Of a DNA stretch of 64,000 nucleotides, positions 59,224-64,000 are shown one piece after another (positions within the stretch are counted from its first letter, which is position 1; the number at the start of each line of letters is the position of its first letter). A model generated the notes under the pieces. It saw only the letters and a list, made by a program, of their open reading frames with translations, was not told the origin of the DNA and did no database searches. The translations under genes were made by a program, and so were the position numbers. Source of the DNA: Prochlorococcus sp. AG-402-B05 (GTDB lineage Bacteria > Cyanobacteriota > Cyanobacteriia > PCC-6307 > Cyanobiaceae). The stretch is taken from NCBI GenBank assembly GCA_003279635.1, contig QCHK01000005.1, positions 1-64,000 on the forward strand, read 5' to 3'.

Positions 59224-60765
59224 GTGTTTGATAAGAATTTAAGTAATAGCTTTTTTGCTGAGCCTTATTCAAGTGGGCCTATAGCAATAAGAATTAGAGA
59301 GGTTTTGAATGGAAAAGTCGGATTTTACAGTGTCGGCTTATATCCTGCCTCTCTTGCCTATAACTGTGCGTTGCAAAATGAAGGCTTCAACATTCTTTTA
59401 GCCCCAAGAGACGGTAGAGAACTTTTTGGAGCTTTTTCTGATTTTGATCTCTCTGAAATGGATAACGGTATAAAAAATAAAATTGAATCTATGGCAATTT
59501 CAAATGAAGATAAATCAGGCAGATATAATACTCTTAAGGATTTATTGATTAACTGTGAATTAGTTGTTTTGGGTTCAAATAGTAAACATATAATAACTGA
59601 CGTTGATTTAGCATTCAAACTCAAAAGAGAGCTTAATCGAGATAATGTTTTAATTGCATGCTTGGTTGGATCATTTTGCCATGATCATAATTTGAACGAA
59701 TCTTTTGTGTTGTGCGAAAAATTAAATAATCTAGCTTTCTTTTCAGGTTTTCATCGACACGGAGCTCTTCGAAACCCATTAGATAGTTTTACTGCTAATT
59801 TTTGTCATCCAGACGCTATGAATGCAATATTAGGTGCAAAATTATTAAATAAAATATCACCAAATATTCAAGTTTCTGCAGGTATACATAATGTTGAAGG
59901 TCAATACATTAAAGCTGCTAAAAACATATCTTCTATCTTTGCGGGTTTTGGTCATACTTTTCATAAGAATAATCCTGGATTGCTACCAACTTTATTAACT
60001 TTATTATTAGATCAATGTCTAGATCAGGCTGCCTACGTTTCAATGAGTCGAAAAGATAGGGAAGATTTATATTCTAAACAACCTTTTCCTATTACCGAAC
60101 TTGGATATGGCGTCCAACGCATAGAGGCTTCCTATATTAAGGATGGAGATTTTGTTCAGATTAGAGATCATACTTTTACTCAACTTACAGCTATGGTTGC
60201 GGATGTGAGAGGGAGCATGATGTTGCCTGTTAGTGGTAACCCAACTAGGAATTTTCAAGCTGGTCAAGTCCTTGCTGACAAGATGATTGAGTATAAAAGA
60301 TGTCCAAAAGGTGTAGATGAATTTATAGAATGGTGCGAAAGATCTGGTCTTAAACGTGGTGCTTTAGAAGGAATAAACTCTTTGAGTTATTGGCCAAATA
60401 TCTTAAGGAAGTATTCAATACCCTTGAATAATTCATCAATGATTAATCTTTTATATATGTGTATATTGGGACCTGTTGAGATTAAAAAATATATTTATAA
60501 TGTTATGTCAAGTAGCCGTGAATTAGCTAACTATTGTCAAGAATCTGTTAAGTCATTACAGAGCAAGAAAATATCTGAATCGCTAGATAATTTCCATTTA
60601 GAAACTTCTGTTGATTTTGTAACAAAGTCACTAACTGATGAAGATAAATTATTTTTTGAATTTAATGATATTGGCTTTGATAATCCACTAGGAGCACAAA
60701 ATAAGCCGATTTATAATAAAGTTATTGATTACATGGAGACCTATTTATTAGAATCTAATCTATAA
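59224..60765 (+). CDS. Unrecognised 513-aa protein with a possible Rossmann-like N-terminus
   Basis: I do not recognise a family. The start is GTG 59224. The N-terminal VGFYSVGLYPASLAYNCALQ and FNILLAPRDGREL could be a nucleotide-binding beta-alpha-beta, and later SCELVVLGSN-like and KDLLINCELVVLGSNS segments recall 6-phosphogluconate/glycerol-3-phosphate dehydrogenases, but the GxGxxG motif is not canonical. The middle part has GFGHTFHKNNPGLLP and a C-terminal helical region. It is 10 bases before the kinase and divergent from stpA, so a shared pathway is suggested. Confidence 0.75.
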   Translation: MFDKNLSNSFFAEPYSSGPIAIRIREVLNGKVGFYSVGLYPASLAYNCALQNEGFNILLAPRDGRELFGAFSDFDLSEMDNGIKNKIESMAISNEDKSGRYNTLKDLLINCELVVLGSNSKHIITDVDLAFKLKRELNRDNVLIACLVGSFCHDHNLNESFVLCEKLNNLAFFSGFHRHGALRNPLDSFTANFCHPDAMNAILGAKLLNKISPNIQVSAGIHNVEGQYIKAAKNISSIFAGFGHTFHKNNPGLLPTLLTLLLDQCLDQAAYVSMSRKDREDLYSKQPFPITELGYGVQRIEASYIKDGDFVQIRDHTFTQLTAMVADVRGSMMLPVSGNPTRNFQAGQVLADKMIEYKRCPKGVDEFIEWCERSGLKRGALEGINSLSYWPNILRKYSIPLNNSSMINLLYMCILGPVEIKKYIYNVMSSSRELANYCQESVKSLQSKKISESLDNFHLETSVDFVTKSLTDEDKLFFEFNDIGFDNPLGAQNKPIYNKVIDYMETYLLESNL

Positions 60766-60775
60766 AATAAACCCT

Positions 60776-61939
60776 ATGGACTTTGAACAAATAAGTTTGA
60801 TCACTTCCAATTTTTTTGATAATAGTAAACTTTTAAATGTAGATTCTATAGATTCTGGCCTTATAAATAAAACGTATATTATTGAACATATAATTAATGG
60901 GAATAAATCTAAATTTGTTTTACAGTGTCTTAGTAATATATTTGAACCCTATGAGAAAGTTATTATGAATCACAAATTAATAACTGATCATTTTAAAAAT
61001 AAAAGTAAAGGAAATTATCTTAAATCTAGTAATCAAAGATGGGAAGTTCCATGTTTGATAAAGTGTAATTCTAATAACCTTTTTGTATTTCCTTTTTGCT
61101 CAGGTTTTTGGCGAGCTATGGAATATATTGATGACACTCTTAACTTTAATATTGTAGAAGATAATAAAATGGCTTATCAAGCTGGTCTTGGTCTTGCTAA
61201 GTTTCATGAAACATTCTCCGATATTGACCTTGCAAAATTAGAAAATACTTTTAAAGACTTTCATGATACAAAAAAATATATTGATCAATTTAATATGACT
61301 GTTAATGATTTTAATTTTATTAAATTAGACGATAATGTAAATAAAAGAGTTCAAAACTTAATTGATAGTTTATCCAATCATATCTTATATGTTGAATCTT
61401 TATTAGGATATTTAAAGAAAACATCAATACAACCTTGTTTAATTCATGGTGATCCTAAGTTAAGTAATTTTCTCTTTGATATTCAATATAAATATGTCGT
61501 TTCTTTAGTTGATTTAGATACTGTATCTTCTGGTTGTTTACCTACTGATTTAGCTGATTGTATTCGATCCATTTGTAATATTGCTGGGGAGAATCCAGAT
61601 AATATAGAGAATGTTTCTTTTGATGTTAATTGTTGTAACTATCTTCTCAAAGGTTATTTCTCGACTTCTAATAAGAATTGTGATTACGGTTTTGGACTCC
61701 TTCCCGAATTTATTTATTTGATAATTGTTGAATTAATTATTAGATTCCTGAATGACTTTTTACAATCAAATAGGTACTTCAAAGTAAAATATCAAACTCA
61801 CAATCTATATAGAGCAGAGGTTCAATATCGATTGCTTTCTAGTTTCATTACTCAAATGCCTACTTTGTCAAATTCACTTCATGGAATTGGGATTTCTTCA
61901 AACTCTAATTTTGTCTCCGATGTACAAAATATTGTTTAG
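60776..61939 (+). CDS. APH-fold sugar kinase-like protein (NahK-related)
   Basis: The 387-aa protein has the aminoglycoside-phosphotransferase/N-acetylhexosamine kinase fold: N-terminal IDSGLINKTYIIEH (the GxINxTY pattern of NahK-like kinases), catalytic LIHGDPKLSNFLFD (about residues 222-235) and metal-binding SLVDLDTVS. Such kinases phosphorylate sugars or amino sugars at C1. The substrate here is unknown. It is close to the upstream unknown gene (10 bases), indicating one operon. Confidence 0.85.
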   Translation: MDFEQISLITSNFFDNSKLLNVDSIDSGLINKTYIIEHIINGNKSKFVLQCLSNIFEPYEKVIMNHKLITDHFKNKSKGNYLKSSNQRWEVPCLIKCNSNNLFVFPFCSGFWRAMEYIDDTLNFNIVEDNKMAYQAGLGLAKFHETFSDIDLAKLENTFKDFHDTKKYIDQFNMTVNDFNFIKLDDNVNKRVQNLIDSLSNHILYVESLLGYLKKTSIQPCLIHGDPKLSNFLFDIQYKYVVSLVDLDTVSSGCLPTDLADCIRSICNIAGENPDNIENVSFDVNCCNYLLKGYFSTSNKNCDYGFGLLPEFIYLIIVELIIRFLNDFLQSNRYFKVKYQTHNLYRAEVQYRLLSSFITQMPTLSNSLHGIGISSNSNFVSDVQNIV

Positions 61940-61993
61940 GGTTTCACATAATCCAACTTATCACTAAAGTAAAAACGATATTTATTTTTTCTT

Positions 61994-62689
61994 GTGGCAA
62001 AGGAATTAACCCATAGAGCCGATGAGCTTAAACAATTAGGTTGGAATCAGGAAGATTTGTACAAATATATTGAGTTATGGGATTACAGACAAAGATGGGG
62101 CTCTATAAATCTAGAGAGAGAAGATAGGTTGTTTCTAAGAAAAGCAGAATCTTTATTGCCTGAAATTTCTAAAAGCAAAGTTTCAGTTAAAAAACCTCTC
62201 AAGGAAAAGTCATATTATTGCTGGATTCAGTTTTTTCTGAATGAAATGAATGATTTTGAGTTGAATGAAAATTTAGACGATGGCATGAGAGGGGTTTGGC
62301 CTATTTTTCTAGAGGAAGAACTTCGAGTAATTGATTATTTTGAACCAGTTTTAGGCTTGCCGGATACAATTAAGGCTAAATTAATCGGCCCAATTAGAGA
62401 GGACTTGGCCAAAACAGCTTTAGAAATCTACAAAGAATCAGTTATTACAAAGCAATTTGATTTCCAAGGGGTTTTGGCTAATGCAAAATCCAGTGGCAAA
62501 AACTCTAGTTGGAGATCTCTTAGAGATGGTGATTTTGAGAGCAACCAAGACTATCAAATTATTGATAAAAACAAAGTTCTTGAATTCCGTAAGAAAGTCA
62601 ATGAAAAGCTTTTATCATTTATAAAAGAGAATTTACCATCTCTAGCTGAGTCAGATAAATCTTTACCTCCTAATGATTGGATAAATTAA
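61994..62689 (+). CDS. Conserved cyanobacterial hypothetical protein
   Basis: The 231-aa protein starts at GTG 61994. It is soluble and rich in charged residues, with segments such as LWDYRQRWGSINLEREDRLF, GMRGVWPIFLEEELRVIDYFEPV and SWRSLRDGDFESNQ. I do not recognise the family but the composition and length suggest a real gene. It is followed by metY 19 bases on and might be part of the same unit. Confidence 0.75.
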   Translation: MAKELTHRADELKQLGWNQEDLYKYIELWDYRQRWGSINLEREDRLFLRKAESLLPEISKSKVSVKKPLKEKSYYCWIQFFLNEMNDFELNENLDDGMRGVWPIFLEEELRVIDYFEPVLGLPDTIKAKLIGPIREDLAKTALEIYKESVITKQFDFQGVLANAKSSGKNSSWRSLRDGDFESNQDYQIIDKNKVLEFRKKVNEKLLSFIKENLPSLAESDKSLPPNDWIN

Positions 62690-62702
62690 TAGCCAATTCT
62701 GA

Positions 62703-64000
<1,298 letters not shown>

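Overview
The window reads as a stretch of a marine Prochlorococcus chromosome. The DNA is strongly AT-rich (roughly one third G+C by eye, not counted) and the genes are densely packed with short spacers and many ATGA-type overlaps. It encodes a Pcb divinyl-chlorophyll a/b antenna protein (46382-47431), a photosynthetic NdhD subunit, menaquinone/phylloquinone genes (menD, menB), a CrtL-type lycopene cyclase, glycogen synthase and several cyanobacterial DUF families (DUF760, DUF4336, DUF1350, DUF697). The Pcb gene and base composition would fit a low-light or NATL-like strain, but the strain is an inference. I see no rRNA or tRNA gene, no CRISPR array, no insertion sequence and no phage gene.

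Layout. 1-15 kb: a TamB-like envelope protein cut by the window edge, proA-folB-lipase, then a long minus-strand run (M3 oligopeptidase, ndhD, thrB, glk, thrS, trpS, an RG-rich small protein). 15-20.5 kb: a DUF697 membrane protein, a three-gene Mn/Zn-type ABC importer and a DUF4336 protein that appears frameshifted near its 3' end. 20.5-43 kb: mostly core housekeeping genes, namely lepB, menD-menB, glgA, murF, glmU, an MnmC-like methyltransferase, aroA, ubiD, a ComB-like phosphatase, a nitrilase, amiC, murI, a polyprenyl diphosphate synthase, a HAD hydrolase, acsA, a DUF1350 protein, a DnaQ-type exonuclease and hisS. 43-50 kb: UDP-glucose dehydrogenase, then a sparse region of very small genes leading into pcb, which ends in a strong intrinsic terminator. 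A perfect 50-bp palindrome follows, and then a GltS-type transporter. 50-57 kb: accessory-looking genes including a GIY-YIG-like/membrane fusion, two short-chain dehydrogenases, lycopene cyclase, an MscS channel, an isochorismatase-type hydrolase and a Fur-family regulator. 57-62 kb: an AT-rich cluster with ArsS (arsenosugar radical SAM), a glucosylglycerol-phosphate phosphatase (StpA type), an unrecognised 513-aa protein and a sugar-kinase-like APH-fold protein. The window ends in a truncated metY.

How the genes connect. Core pathways represented are quinone synthesis (menD, menB, ubiD, polyprenyl diphosphate synthase), cell wall and envelope (murF, murI, glmU, amiC, tamB), threonine/methionine/proline branches (thrB, metY, proA), glycogen (glgA, glk) and light harvesting (pcb, ndhD, crtL). 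The most interesting unexplained material is the divergent StpA / unknown / kinase cluster at 57.8-61.9 kb, the two long perfect palindromes at 47.5 and 54.5 kb, the frameshift in the DUF4336 gene, and the group of tiny ORFs upstream of pcb. No single locus stands out as a clear new defence or mobile system.
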